In this document: positions 26,293-35,063 of the stretch, in pieces | Position numbering within the stretch: the first letter of the stretch is position 1 | Layout of the letters: every line of letters begins with the position of its first letter | Origin: Aldehydirespirator sp965200005 | GTDB lineage: Bacteria > Actinomycetota > Acidimicrobiia > Acidimicrobiales > Aldehydirespiratoraceae | Direction of reading: 5' to 3' | Assembly: GCA_965200005.1 (NCBI GenBank) | Contig: OZ241331.1 | Location: forward strand, 1,240,001 to 1,304,000 | DNA length: 64,000 nucleotides | The notes under the pieces: model-generated | Database searches by the model: none | The model's input: only the letters and a program-made list of their open reading frames with translations | What the model was told of the DNA's origin: nothing | Program-made: the position numbers and the translations under genes

Positions 26293-27396
26293 ATGAAGTT
26301 CAGGGCGACCCGGATCCGTTCGCGTCATCTCGTTTGGGCATTCGCAGTGTTGCTGTTAGTGGCAGCGGCCTGCAGTGGCGGTGGTGCTGGTTCCGGATCG
26401 CAAGCTGTCTCGCAGCGATGCCAGAACAACCGGGATGCCGGGACGATCACCTTCGTGACTGGGTTCAACTTCGCGGCTGCGGCTGGGATCATTGACGCCA
26501 TCGTCGCCGACGCTCAGGGCTTCTTCGAGGAGCTCTGCATTGATGTGGAACTGCAGCCCGGCTTTGCGCCTTCCAATGGAGCGCTCGTAATCGGAGGGCA
26601 GGCCCAATTTGGTGAGTCAGCCTCATTCTCAGAACTCGTCAACAACAACATCGCAGGCGAAGGTGACCTGGTAGCCCTGCTGCATCGTGGTCGTACCGCT
26701 ATCGAAGCGATCGTGTTGCCAGAGGGAAGTGCGATCACCGACTTTGCTGGACTCTGCGGTCACCTCGTTGGCATTAAGGGCGACCTGCCTTACTCGTTGC
26801 AAGCCTCAGTGGCGCTTTCGGGTGTCGAGCGGAGCTGCTTTGAAGAGGTTTTGCTAGATGGTTTCGACCCGATGGCACACCTGGCATTAGGCATAGATGC
26901 TCTGCCCGTTTACAAGTCAAATGAGCCGAACACTTTGCGTAACAACGGTGTGAACTTCACCATGCTTGATCCACTCGACTTTGAGATACCAGCCAGCTTT
27001 GCTATGTCATTCACCACTCAGGCTCTCATTGATGAGAATCCCGATCTGGTTACGGACATGGTCCGGGCTCTCGTTCGAGGACACGAGTTCGCGGTGGCCA
27101 ATCCCGATATTGCGCTCGACAATGCTTTCGAGTTGATCGAAGCGGCCGGTAACCCTCTGTACTTCGCCAAGGAAGCGGAACGGAGTCGCTGGGGAGTGGA
27201 ATCTGCGCTGGTTGCTGATCTAGCACCTGAAGGCGTCGGCATCGGGATCCCTGACGTCGAGCTTCTCGGTTCGGAGATCAATGCGATGGTCACAGCGGGT
27301 GTCTTTGAAACCGAACCTGACTGGCGATCAATGGTGAACGCTGACATAGCCGCAAGTATTTATGACGGCGCTGACCTGATCTGGCCTGGCCCGTGA
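26293..27396 (+). CDS. ABC transporter substrate-binding lipoprotein, NMT1/TauA type
   Basis: About 367 aa. Signal peptide with basic N-terminus, hydrophobic 'LVWAFAVLLLVAAAC' and lipobox Cys. The mature protein has the NMT1 pattern 'FVTGFNFAAAAGIIDAIVAD', 'GFFEELCIDVELQPG' and 'ALVIGGQAQFGESASF', typical of binders of pyrimidine precursors, sulfonates and aromatic acids. ATG 26293 is chosen because the signal starts there; a ribosome-like AAGGA is somewhat distant. First gene of a three-gene importer operon. Confidence 0.82.
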   Translation: MKFRATRIRSRHLVWAFAVLLLVAAACSGGGAGSGSQAVSQRCQNNRDAGTITFVTGFNFAAAAGIIDAIVADAQGFFEELCIDVELQPGFAPSNGALVIGGQAQFGESASFSELVNNNIAGEGDLVALLHRGRTAIEAIVLPEGSAITDFAGLCGHLVGIKGDLPYSLQASVALSGVERSCFEEVLLDGFDPMAHLALGIDALPVYKSNEPNTLRNNGVNFTMLDPLDFEIPASFAMSFTTQALIDENPDLVTDMVRALVRGHEFAVANPDIALDNAFELIEAAGNPLYFAKEAERSRWGVESALVADLAPEGVGIGIPDVELLGSEINAMVTAGVFETEPDWRSMVNADIAASIYDGADLIWPGP

Positions 27397-27443
27397 CTTG
27401 TGAGGCCTATGAGGCGAGCACCTAACTCTCGCCTGTTGGGTGT

Positions 27444-28271
27444 TTGGCGAGTCCTGTTAGCGACTGGCTCGGTGATGGCCTAGACCCCGATGTGGTGATC
27501 AGCTTCGATTCGGTCTCAAAGTGGTTCCAACCACGAGGCCGGGCAGTGCATGCCCTGTCCCGGGTGAGCTTTGATGTCAACAAGGCTGAATTCGTGAGCG
27601 TGATCGGCCCCTCGGGTTGTGGCAAGTCGACGTTGCTGCGCCTCGCTGCCGGGTTGCTAACGCCTGACCGTGGCACGGTTACGGTCGACGGTTCCACTCC
27701 GGGCGAGGCCCGGCGCAACAAGCGATACGGGTTCGTGCCCCAGCACCCAGCGCTGTTGCCTTGGCGCAGTGTCAAGCGCAACGTGTCGCTGCTCGTGGAG
27801 GTCAACCGTCAACCTGGCGACGCTGCCACCGCGATGTCTGAGCGTGAGCAGCTACAACTGCTCGACCGGATCGGCTTGAGTTCCTTTCTCGACGCCCGAC
27901 CGCACGAGTTGAGCGGTGGTCTCCAGCAGCGAGTCAGCATCGCTCGGGCGTTCGTCCTAGGTGCTCGGGTTCTGCTGATGGATGAACCGTTCTCGGCTCT
28001 CGATGAGATCACCCGATCCGAGATGCGCTACGTGCTTGTCGACCTGTGCGAGAGTGCCGCGAGCACAGTGCTGTTCGTGACGCACTCGATCCCTGAGGCC
28101 GTTGTGCTGTCGGATCGGATCGTTGTGCTGGCAGCGCGGCCAGGTCGGGTTACCTCGGTGATTGATGTGGCGCTACCACGGCCACGCCACGCCGAGATTG
28201 AAGACTCAGACGATTACCACCAGATCGTTGCCGAGGTGAGGGCGGCATTGCGTCAGGGATGGTCGGGATGA
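27444..28271 (+). CDS. ABC transporter ATPase, TauB/SsuB type
   Basis: 275-aa nucleotide-binding subunit. Walker A 'GPSGCGKSTLLRLAAG', Q-loop 'GFVPQHPALLPWRSVKRNV', signature 'ELSGGLQQRVSIARAF', Walker B 'VLLMDEPFSALDEITR' and H-loop 'FVTHSIPEAVVLSDR' are all intact. 'PQHPALLPWRSVKRNV' is typical of the nitrate/sulfonate/taurine class. The listed TTG start is uncertain; the conserved domain begins near residue 18. Confidence 0.87.
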   Translation: MASPVSDWLGDGLDPDVVISFDSVSKWFQPRGRAVHALSRVSFDVNKAEFVSVIGPSGCGKSTLLRLAAGLLTPDRGTVTVDGSTPGEARRNKRYGFVPQHPALLPWRSVKRNVSLLVEVNRQPGDAATAMSEREQLQLLDRIGLSSFLDARPHELSGGLQQRVSIARAFVLGARVLLMDEPFSALDEITRSEMRYVLVDLCESAASTVLFVTHSIPEAVVLSDRIVVLAARPGRVTSVIDVALPRPRHAEIEDSDDYHQIVAEVRAALRQGWSG

Positions 28272-29119
28272 ATCAGGATCCCCGCCCCGAGTTCGATACG
28301 TCTGACAGGGTCGATGAGCTGCCGGCAGTGTCCCAGCGTCGACCCTTGAGGCGAGCGCTGTTGATGCTCGCACCCTGCGTAGGGCTGCTGGTGTTCTTCG
28401 GGGGCTGGGAGATCTACGTCCGTGTGCGTGACTTCTCGCCGCTCACGCTGCCCCAGCCATCCGATGTGATTGCCCATGTCGTGACCAACCCGGACTTTTA
28501 CTGGCGACACGGGCTGGTCACGGTGCAGGAAGCGTTCTGGGGCTTCTGGATCGCCCTGGTTGCTGCTGTGCTCGTTGCCACGCCGATGGCGCACTCTCGC
28601 TTTGCGGAGCGGGCCACGATGCCGGTCATCATCCTGGTTCAATCCACTCCGGTAGCGGTGCTGGTTCCCGTGTTTCTGTTGTGGTTCGGGTTCTCGCCGT
28701 GGCCCAAGATCCTCACCGCAATGCTGTTTGCCTGGGTGCCGTTCGTGGCCAATGCCCTTGTTGGCTTGCGCTCAGTCGACCCCGAAACCCTGGAAGTGCT
28801 GCGTTCGGTCAACGCCAGTACTTGGGAGATCTACTGGCGGCTGCGCATCCCGCACTCCCTGCCCTACCTCTTTGCTGCGGGACGGATTTGTGTGGGCCTA
28901 GCGCTTGTCGGCGCAGTGATAGGCGAGTTCTTCAACTCCAAAGAAGGCCTCGGAAATGCTGCCCGGGTAGCTCAATCACGGCTCTTGGTCGAACAACTCT
29001 GGGGTTCGGTGTTCGTGTTGGCGTTCATCGGCGTCGTCTTCGTTGTGCTGCTGATCGCACTCGAGCGAAGTGTGCTCAGCTGGCACTCCTCACACCTAGA
29101 CGACCAGCGCGGTCTGTGA
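28268..29119 (+). CDS. ABC transporter permease, TauC/SsuC type
   Basis: About 283-aa inner-membrane protein with six predicted helices (first near residues 30-50, 'LLMLAPCVGLLVFFGGW'). The EAA loop region reads 'SVNASTWEIYWRLRIPHSLP' before 'YLFAAGRICVGLALVGAVIG'. It starts at an ATG overlapping the ATPase stop (ATGA), so it is translationally coupled. The C-terminus carries a polar tail. The cargo is unknown; neighbours suggest an amide or N-heterocycle. Confidence 0.85.
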   Translation: MNQDPRPEFDTSDRVDELPAVSQRRPLRRALLMLAPCVGLLVFFGGWEIYVRVRDFSPLTLPQPSDVIAHVVTNPDFYWRHGLVTVQEAFWGFWIALVAAVLVATPMAHSRFAERATMPVIILVQSTPVAVLVPVFLLWFGFSPWPKILTAMLFAWVPFVANALVGLRSVDPETLEVLRSVNASTWEIYWRLRIPHSLPYLFAAGRICVGLALVGAVIGEFFNSKEGLGNAARVAQSRLLVEQLWGSVFVLAFIGVVFVVLLIALERSVLSWHSSHLDDQRGL

Positions 29120-29154
29120 CGAGCGCGATCGGGGAGTGTGATAGGGCAGGTGAC

Positions 29155-29721
29155 TTAGAACGGGCTGAGACCCATCCGGTTGCGTATCGAGATCAGCTCG
29201 CCGAGGTGGTTGAAACCATGCCCCACTGCACTCCACTGCAGGAACCAGGAGTTGGGCTTGGCATCCCACATCCCATACAACCAACCGAAACGATCCTGCG
29301 GAGTCCCCATTGATGCCAGCGTTGAGGCGGTGTCGGGCTGGGCGTCCATCTCAGGAAGTCCTTCTGAGGCCAACCAACGACCCGTGTTGTCAATCACGTC
29401 AAGTGCATAAACCCCGACCGCCTCAGGGTCCAGCACGTCTACTAGGTCGGTGTCTTCGCCTTCTGCTAGGCCGCGCCAGAAGTCCTCGGAGATCCCAAGC
29501 TGGTGGCTCCAGTTCGTCACCACCTGATCAGAGTTCCGGATGGCGCCGTTAACGGCCACGTCGTGGTGGCGAGCCAGGTGCCACAAGACATAGACGGGTG
29601 CTACCCCACCCCCATCGGCTCGCTCACGGCATCGCTGAGGGGGGATCCGGCTCACAACGCCACCGCCGAGCTTGGTGTGAAGTGACTTCAGATCGCCGAT
29701 GATCCAGCTGCGCAGATCCAC
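29155..29721 (-). CDS. DinB-superfamily protein
   Basis: 188-aa four-helix-bundle protein. The three metal-ligand histidines expected for DinB/mycothiol-transferase proteins are seen in 'YVLWHLARHHDVAV' and 'AVGHGFNHLGELISIRNRMG'. Many actinobacterial members are thiol (mycothiol or bacillithiol)-dependent transferases or isomerases; no activity can be assigned here. Convergent with the permease gene, about 35 bp apart. Confidence 0.7.
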   Translation of the reverse strand: MDLRSWIIGDLKSLHTKLGGGVVSRIPPQRCRERADGGGVAPVYVLWHLARHHDVAVNGAIRNSDQVVTNWSHQLGISEDFWRGLAEGEDTDLVDVLDPEAVGVYALDVIDNTGRWLASEGLPEMDAQPDTASTLASMGTPQDRFGWLYGMWDAKPNSWFLQWSAVGHGFNHLGELISIRNRMGLSPF

Positions 29722-29833
29722 GCGTTCAATCGTACATTCCGGCGAGCCTCTGCCTTGAGCCGCGGCTCAACGGTACCGATCCGCGGCTCGTCGGCGCCGA
29801 TCTGGGGCTCGCCTTGGGGGCCGTCTATCCCTG

Positions 29834-30319
29834 CTATCTCTGCTTGTGCGTGGTGCGTCCCGACCCGGGTGTCCAGCATTCGATCAGCAACGTGTTGCCT
29901 TGCACCCGCACCACCACTGCGCGATTGATCTGAGCGACGAATAGTTCCATAATCGTCGGGTCATCGATCGGGTGACGGTGCCCCTTGATGAATGCCTGTC
30001 GCTCATGGCTATCTGCGACTCGCACGACCCCATCAACCCTGGCGTCACCGTGAGGCAGCCGCTCGGAGTCGGGAGCGCTGTGCAATGCGAAGCGGGGATC
30101 ACGGTTGAGGTCATTGGCCTTACGGGAGCCAGGCGTCATCGCTAGCCACAGGTGTCCAGAACGGATTGGCACTTCCATGCCAGACAATCTCGGGGAGCCA
30201 TCGGATCGGATGGTCGCCATCAACCCATGACGGTGACTAGCAAAGCGTGCCGATACCAGGCGAGCTAGCTCCTCATCGGCCGCCTCAAAGTCTGACCATT
30301 CCACCGCATCGCTAGCCAC
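29834..30319 (-). CDS. Pyridoxamine 5'-phosphate oxidase-like flavin/F420-binding protein
   Basis: 161-aa split-barrel protein: 'GLMATIRSDGSPRLSGMEVP' and 'GHLWLAMTPGSRKANDLNRD' followed by 'PRFALHSAP' are the PNPOx_like core where FMN or F420 phosphate binds. In actinobacteria this group often contains F420-dependent or heme-degrading reductases. Divergently oriented from the flavodoxin-fold oxidoreductase that starts 44 bp away. Confidence 0.8.
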   Translation of the reverse strand: MASDAVEWSDFEAADEELARLVSARFASHRHGLMATIRSDGSPRLSGMEVPIRSGHLWLAMTPGSRKANDLNRDPRFALHSAPDSERLPHGDARVDGVVRVADSHERQAFIKGHRHPIDDPTIMELFVAQINRAVVVRVQGNTLLIECWTPGSGRTTHKQR

Positions 30320-30363
30320 GCTGCGATCTTAGGCCAGTGCCGAGCGAGCAGTAGTCTGCAGCG

Positions 30364-30873
30364 GTGCGTTGTGTCGTGTTGCACGCCCACCCTCTAGAGG
30401 ACAGCCTCAGCGCCGCCTTGCGAGATCGGGTAGTAGATCAACTCACTGCGGGTGGCCATGAAGTGAACCTGGCCTGCCTCACCCAGGGGGAACACATCGA
30501 CGCGTCGGCTGTGGAGGGTGCAGAAGCTCTGCTGCTGGTGTACCCGACCTGGTGGGGAGGCTTACCGGCACCGCTGCTTGGTTGGGTGCAGACCGAGCTT
30601 GGACCCTGGATCGACGGTGGATCTGACCTTGCTGACTCGCCTTTAGCAGCCGTGCGCCACCTCGTAGCGGTCACAACTCATGGTTCCACCAAATGGGTAA
30701 ACCGCCTGCAAGGCGAGCCGGGGCGGCAGTTGCTGCGTCGCACTGTTACTCGCCTGTGCGCTCCCCGCACCCGGCTTCGCTGGGTGTCGCTCTATGGCAT
30801 CGACCGGGTGGATGCGACCAAGATTGACGCATTCGTCGAGCGCGTAGGAGCCACAGCAGCGAGTCTTAGCTAG
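30364..30873 (+). CDS. NAD(P)H-quinone oxidoreductase-like flavodoxin-fold protein
   Basis: 169-aa flavodoxin_2-type protein: 'VVLHAHPLEDSLSAALRDR' (flavin-phosphate loop), 'ALLLVYPTWWGGLPAPLLGW' (the YPxWW motif that stacks on FAD/FMN) and 'HLVAVTTHGSTKW'. Such enzymes transfer two electrons to quinones or azo/nitro compounds. Start GTG or TTG near 30364. An inverted repeat overlaps its stop codon and likely terminates it. Confidence 0.82.
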   Translation: MRCVVLHAHPLEDSLSAALRDRVVDQLTAGGHEVNLACLTQGEHIDASAVEGAEALLLVYPTWWGGLPAPLLGWVQTELGPWIDGGSDLADSPLAAVRHLVAVTTHGSTKWVNRLQGEPGRQLLRRTVTRLCAPRTRLRWVSLYGIDRVDATKIDAFVERVGATAASLS

Positions 30874-30892
30874 CGAGTCGGCCGCTCGCTAG
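30870..30892. terminator. Candidate hairpin terminator
   Basis: CTAGCGAG / CTCGCTAG, 8-bp perfect arms with a 7-nt loop, placed at the stop codon of the oxidoreductase and between convergent genes. No T tract follows on the plus strand, so the call is moderate. Confidence 0.4.
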
Positions 30893-30947
30893 TGGGCGGT
30901 TACGGTGGCGACCTCCAAGCACACGAGTCCACGCTCAAGAATCTGAC

Positions 30948-31334
30948 CTAGCGGGCGGCGACGATGGCGATCTCCATCTTCCATGCAGGTTGTGCCAGTT
31001 CGGGAACGACAACCAGCGTCGATGCAGCTAAGTGGCCAGCAAGGAAGCGATCCCGCTCTGCCATGACGGCTTTCAGGTTGTGACCCGGCACCACATAGGT
31101 CGTAACCGACACAATGTCAGACGCTTGCATGCCGGCCTCAGAGAGCATCGCTGAGATGTTTTGCCAGATCACTGCGGCCTGTTCGCCAATGGCTGCCGGT
31201 ACCGAGCCATCAGCACGTGTTGGCACTACCCCAGATGTGTGCAGCCACGTGCGGGCATCGCTGGTAGCTACCGCATGCGCATAACGTGCCGCCGGCGGCG
31301 CAATGGACGTTGGCTGTATCGGATGAGAGACCAC
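30948..31334 (-). CDS. RidA-family protein
   Basis: 128-aa second RidA-like protein of the window. 'QAAVIWQNISAMLSEAGMQA' and 'SDIVSVTTYVVPGHNL', 'HLAASTLVVVPELAQPAWKM' with C-terminal 'EIAIVAAR' are typical (R/E near the end form the substrate pocket: 'LAQPAWKMEIAIVA'). The position of the canonical Arg is taken by 'AASTLVV', so deaminase activity is uncertain. Divergent from the LLM oxidoreductase, with the start regions only about 40 bp apart. Confidence 0.78.
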   Translation of the reverse strand: MVSHPIQPTSIAPPAARYAHAVATSDARTWLHTSGVVPTRADGSVPAAIGEQAAVIWQNISAMLSEAGMQASDIVSVTTYVVPGHNLKAVMAERDRFLAGHLAASTLVVVPELAQPAWKMEIAIVAAR

Positions 31335-31372
31335 GATCTCCGATCCTACGTGAGGGCTTAGGGGCGTCTCAT

Positions 31373-32416
31373 ATGGAACAATCTGGGTTCGTGACGCAGC
31401 GCATGGCCCTGTACTTCCAGGACAAACATCCGATCGCCTATGAGCTCGAGATGGCCAAGTACGCCGAGGAGTGTGGATTCAGCGAGATATGGCAGGCAGA
31501 CACGCGCCTTGCCCGTGACTGCGTAGCGATGATGAGCGCACTGCTTGCCTCAACCAAGCGTTTGAAGATCGCTAGCGGCGTGCTGCCCATCTACACCCGC
31601 AATGCAGCCGTTATCGCAGCCACCTGGAGCACCATGCATGAACTTGGTGGGCCGGCCCCTGATGGTGGCAGCAGGGTGATGCTTGGTCTCGGCGCCTGGT
31701 GGGAGCCGATCGCTGGCCGGGTCGGAGCCGGTCGACGCAAGCCCCTCAAGGCGATGCGTGAGTATGTGGAGGCAATCCGGGCGCTGTTCACCATGGAAGA
31801 GGTGAGCTACGAGGGCGAGTTCGTGCAACTTGACCGGGTCAGCCTTGATGTGGCTTACGGTGATTCCTCGCCTCGCAACATCCCCATATACGTAGGTGCG
31901 ACCGGCCCGAAAATGTTGGACTTAACCGGCGAGATAGCTGACGGGGCCATGCTCAATTACGTCGTACCGACGAGTTACATTCGTGATGCGGTGAACCGGG
32001 TCGCAATTGGAGCGGCCCGCTCCGGGCGGACAATCAAACAGATTGACCGTCCCGAGCTTCTGATTTGTTGCCTCTCGGAGGATGATCCTGACGAGGCACT
32101 GCTCGTCGGCAAGTCGTTGGTTGCCTATTACTTGGGCACCGAGCCGCACATCATGGCCGCATCAGGTGCCGACCCAGAGTTGATCGAGCGGGTGCAGCAG
32201 GTCGTGGGTTGGCCGGCAACCGAGGCCGACTATCTCAAAGCAGCACCGCTCATCGGCAACAGCCTGGTGCGCTCGATCATGGCGGTCGGCAGCGCCAGCG
32301 AGTGTCGTGACACTGTCGCAGAGTTCATCGATGCCGGTGTGACTTGCCCAGTGCTGTACCCATTGATGGACGACATGGTGCCGGTGATCGACACCTTCGC
32401 CAACTGGGATCCCTAA
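31373..32416 (+). CDS. LLM-class flavin/F420-dependent oxidoreductase
   Basis: 347-aa luciferase-like TIM barrel. 'YELEMAKYAEECGFSEIWQA' and 'TKRLKIASGVLPIYTRNAAV', 'RVMLGLGAWWEPIAG', 'REYVEAIRALFTMEEVSYEG' and 'PIYVGATGPKMLDLTGEIAD' match the F420-dependent methylene-H4MPT-reductase-like group. ATG 31373 follows TAGGGGCG and is preferred to the open frame upstream, which overlaps the divergent RidA gene. Oxidises or oxygenates an unknown small substrate; the amidohydrolase 12 bp downstream is probably cotranscribed. Confidence 0.85.
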   Translation: MEQSGFVTQRMALYFQDKHPIAYELEMAKYAEECGFSEIWQADTRLARDCVAMMSALLASTKRLKIASGVLPIYTRNAAVIAATWSTMHELGGPAPDGGSRVMLGLGAWWEPIAGRVGAGRRKPLKAMREYVEAIRALFTMEEVSYEGEFVQLDRVSLDVAYGDSSPRNIPIYVGATGPKMLDLTGEIADGAMLNYVVPTSYIRDAVNRVAIGAARSGRTIKQIDRPELLICCLSEDDPDEALLVGKSLVAYYLGTEPHIMAASGADPELIERVQQVVGWPATEADYLKAAPLIGNSLVRSIMAVGSASECRDTVAEFIDAGVTCPVLYPLMDDMVPVIDTFANWDP

Positions 32417-32428
32417 AGCCCGCTACCG

Positions 32429-33799
32429 ATGGCGACATCTGGGACACTTGTCTTTGGTGGGGCGGTTGTAACTGTCGATGACTCGGCGACGATCCTTGAT
32501 CCGGGATGGATCTACGTCGAGGGCAACCGGATCTGCGAAGTGGCTGCCGGAGATCCTCCCTCCGCCCGGATGCGTCAAGCCGCTGAACTGATTGACGCCT
32601 CGGGATGTGCGGTGATGCCTGGCATGACCAACGCTCACACACACCTGTTCCAGGCGTTCTTTCGAGGGCTAGCTGACGACAAGGCACTGCTCGACTGGCT
32701 GCGTGATTGCATCTGGCCTGCAGCCGAGCATCTCGATGCTGACACCGCGTACGCAGCCGCCCGCACCGGTCTGGTTGAGAACCTGCGTGGTGGTGCCACA
32801 ACGGTGATCGACCACCAATACATCCAGGTGGATGACGGCATCAACGACGCGGTGTGTCGAGCCGCCGACGAACTCGGAGTGCGCTTCCTGCTCGCTCACG
32901 GCTGGGCCGACCGCAATTATCACCCGCCCCTTACCCAGAGCGCCGAGCAGGCAATAGCTGGCGCGGATGTGGCTCGGATGCGCTGGGACGGCAGCCACGA
33001 CGACCGCATCCGTGTCGAACTTGCGCCGCTAATCCCCTGGGGTTGTTCTGACGCGGCGATGCGTTCCACGGTGGCTGCTGCCCGGAGTTGGGGCCGCGGT
33101 ACCCACATCCATTGCGCTGAAACTCTGGTAGAGGTTGAGATGAGCCTCAAAGAGCGCGGCATGCGCCACGTTGCCTGGCTCGAATCGCTCGGCGTGCTCG
33201 GCCCGGATGTGCAGCTCGCTCACAGCGTCTGGCTAGATGACAGCGAACTTGACCTGATCGCCTCCTCGGGTTCGGTGGTGGTGCACTGCCCAGTGTCGAA
33301 CATGTATCTGGCGTCGGGCGTGGCGCGGATACCCGACATGCGAGCCCGTGGCATCACGGTGGCCCTTGCCAGCGACGGCCCGGGTAGCAACAACCGCCAG
33401 GACATGTTTGAAGTCCTCAAAGCGACGGTGCTGTTGCAGAAGGTTCACCACCTTGATCCGCTGGTGTTGCAACCCGAGGAAGTGTTGTCAATGGGTTGCC
33501 GGGGAGGTGCCGCTGCCTTCGGGATGCCCCATGAGTTCGGCATGATTGCTGAGGGTCGGCGTGCTGATCTGCTAGTGGTCGATCTGGGGTCGGTCTTCGT
33601 TGCTCCGGTTCACCGTGTTGAGAGTGCGCTGGTTTTCAACGCCACGCCTCGTGACGTTCGAGACGTGATTGTCGATGGCAGGGTCTTGATCCGAGATGGC
33701 CAGCTACTGGTTGCCGATGAGGCCGCAATCACCGCGAGCGGCCGCGACACCGCTCAGCGCCTGTTTCGCCGTGCTGGCATCAACACCCGACTTACCTGA
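32429..33799 (+). CDS. Amidohydrolase/deaminase (TRZ/ATZ, 8-oxoguanine deaminase-like)
   Basis: 456-aa metal-dependent cyclic deaminase. The metal site 'VMPGMTNAHTHLFQAFFRGL', second ligand 'GTHIHCAETLVEVE', 'VQLAHSVWLDDSELDLIASSG' (His), 'VVHCPVSNMYLASGVA' and the catalytic Asp in 'VALASDGPGSNN' are all in place. The 'HTHLFQ' and 'CPVSNMYLASG' pattern is that of hydroxydechloroatrazine / 8-oxoguanine-type deaminases. It lies a short distance from a molybdenum hydroxylase operon with a second amidohydrolase, suggesting purine or triazine-like ring catabolism. Confidence 0.85.
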   Translation: MATSGTLVFGGAVVTVDDSATILDPGWIYVEGNRICEVAAGDPPSARMRQAAELIDASGCAVMPGMTNAHTHLFQAFFRGLADDKALLDWLRDCIWPAAEHLDADTAYAAARTGLVENLRGGATTVIDHQYIQVDDGINDAVCRAADELGVRFLLAHGWADRNYHPPLTQSAEQAIAGADVARMRWDGSHDDRIRVELAPLIPWGCSDAAMRSTVAAARSWGRGTHIHCAETLVEVEMSLKERGMRHVAWLESLGVLGPDVQLAHSVWLDDSELDLIASSGSVVVHCPVSNMYLASGVARIPDMRARGITVALASDGPGSNNRQDMFEVLKATVLLQKVHHLDPLVLQPEEVLSMGCRGGAAAFGMPHEFGMIAEGRRADLLVVDLGSVFVAPVHRVESALVFNATPRDVRDVIVDGRVLIRDGQLLVADEAAITASGRDTAQRLFRRAGINTRLT

Positions 33800-33865
33800 A
33801 TCCCCGTTCAGCCAGCATTCGCCATCGCATTACGCAAATAATAAGGACGATCGTCTGATTCCTAG

Positions 33866-34847
33866 CTAGGGCACCTTTGAAGCAAAGATGCTGGCATGCA
33901 TCACGCAGCCGCCGAAAGTCAGCGCCTGTCCGGTACCTCTTGACGTGGTTACGTGAAACTCCTCGCCAACGCCCACCCCGGCTGAGCTGACCGTTGCCGG
34001 ATTAGCGAACAACCGCAGCATGCGGAGCGCGTACGTCGCTGACGGGCGTCCATAGCTCTTGGGCCTTTCGATCAGGTACGAACGCACTAGCGCGGGCCAG
34101 TGCGCCGCAAGCAACTCTGCGGTGGCAAACACGTCGCACGCAACAATCCACCGACCGTGGGCGAACCACCACACCGCACTGGTTGGGAAGCGGGCCCATA
34201 TCGATCAGTTCCTCAACGCCCGAACGCCACTTGTGGTCCCTGCCAGCATGTTCATATGACGCCATAACCGAACGAGTGTTAAACCGGTGTGAGGCCGCTG
34301 ACGTTGAGCCGTGGCTGCCGGACGGCGAGGGTTCGTTCAGCGCCATCTCGCTTAGCTGCTGTTCAACGGCATTCCAGACGGCACCCTGATCGCTGTGGCG
34401 GCTGCGAGACGCTTTCATGTGCCGAGCGACGGAACTCTGGTTGGTAGCGCGAACCCCGTTCGGCGCGTATGTGAAGTTCGATTCAAAGTTGCGCCCTTGT
34501 TCCCGCCGACCCCAGCGGCCCGACTCAACGCATGAAACTGGCACGTCCACCGAGGAGTGCGCGGACACCAACACGCTCACGTTGAGTGTGCGGTCTTGCA
34601 GGCCCCCCTCAAGCAGTTCGCCGGCAACGATCAGCGCAAGACGCGCGCCTTCGTTGAACACACGCAGCGTCGGTACGGAACCACCATTCAGTTCCTCATA
34701 CCTCAAGGAGATGGCACTGCCAGTCTGCACGGTCTGGCTCAGTTGCTGGTGCAGGTACACCGGCATGAGCGACACCCCGTTGCGGGTGATCGGCCTGCCA
34801 ATCGAGGCCCGATCCAGAGCCTCCATAGCTGCTGTAGTAACTGTCAT
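33866..34847 (-). pseudogene. ARPP-1 domain protein, frameshifted
   Basis: Homology to the ARPP-1 (DUF6569) family spans two frames. From ATG 34847, after a good GGGAGAG site, it reads 'LRYEELNGGSVPTLRVFN', 'ALIVAGELLEGGLQDRTLNV', 'PVSCVESGRWG' and 'SDQGAVWNAVEQQL'. Near 34165-34176 the frame changes and continues 'WFAHGRWIVACDVFATAELL' and 'HWPALVRSYLIERP' to a stop at 33866. The joined product would be about 325 aa. ARPP-1 proteins are of unknown function and are found with ADP-ribosyl-glycohydrolases in predicted NAD/ADP-ribose systems. One indel explains the break, so sequencing error is possible. Confidence 0.68.
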
Positions 34848-35063
34848 CGTCCGTTCTCTCCCTTCCCTAGAACCTGAGTAACTGTCCGAGCCGAGAGCCA
34901 AGTACCAGCCACCGTTGCGCGAGCGACACTCACCATCTCGACTGGCTCCATTATCAAGAAGGGGTATGACACCACTAGCGCTACGGGCCAGGCAGGCCAG
35001 CGGGCTAGGTGCTGGTGTGGGCTGGCTTTCGGGGTGGGAGGTTTGGGTGTGTAACGTTCGCTT

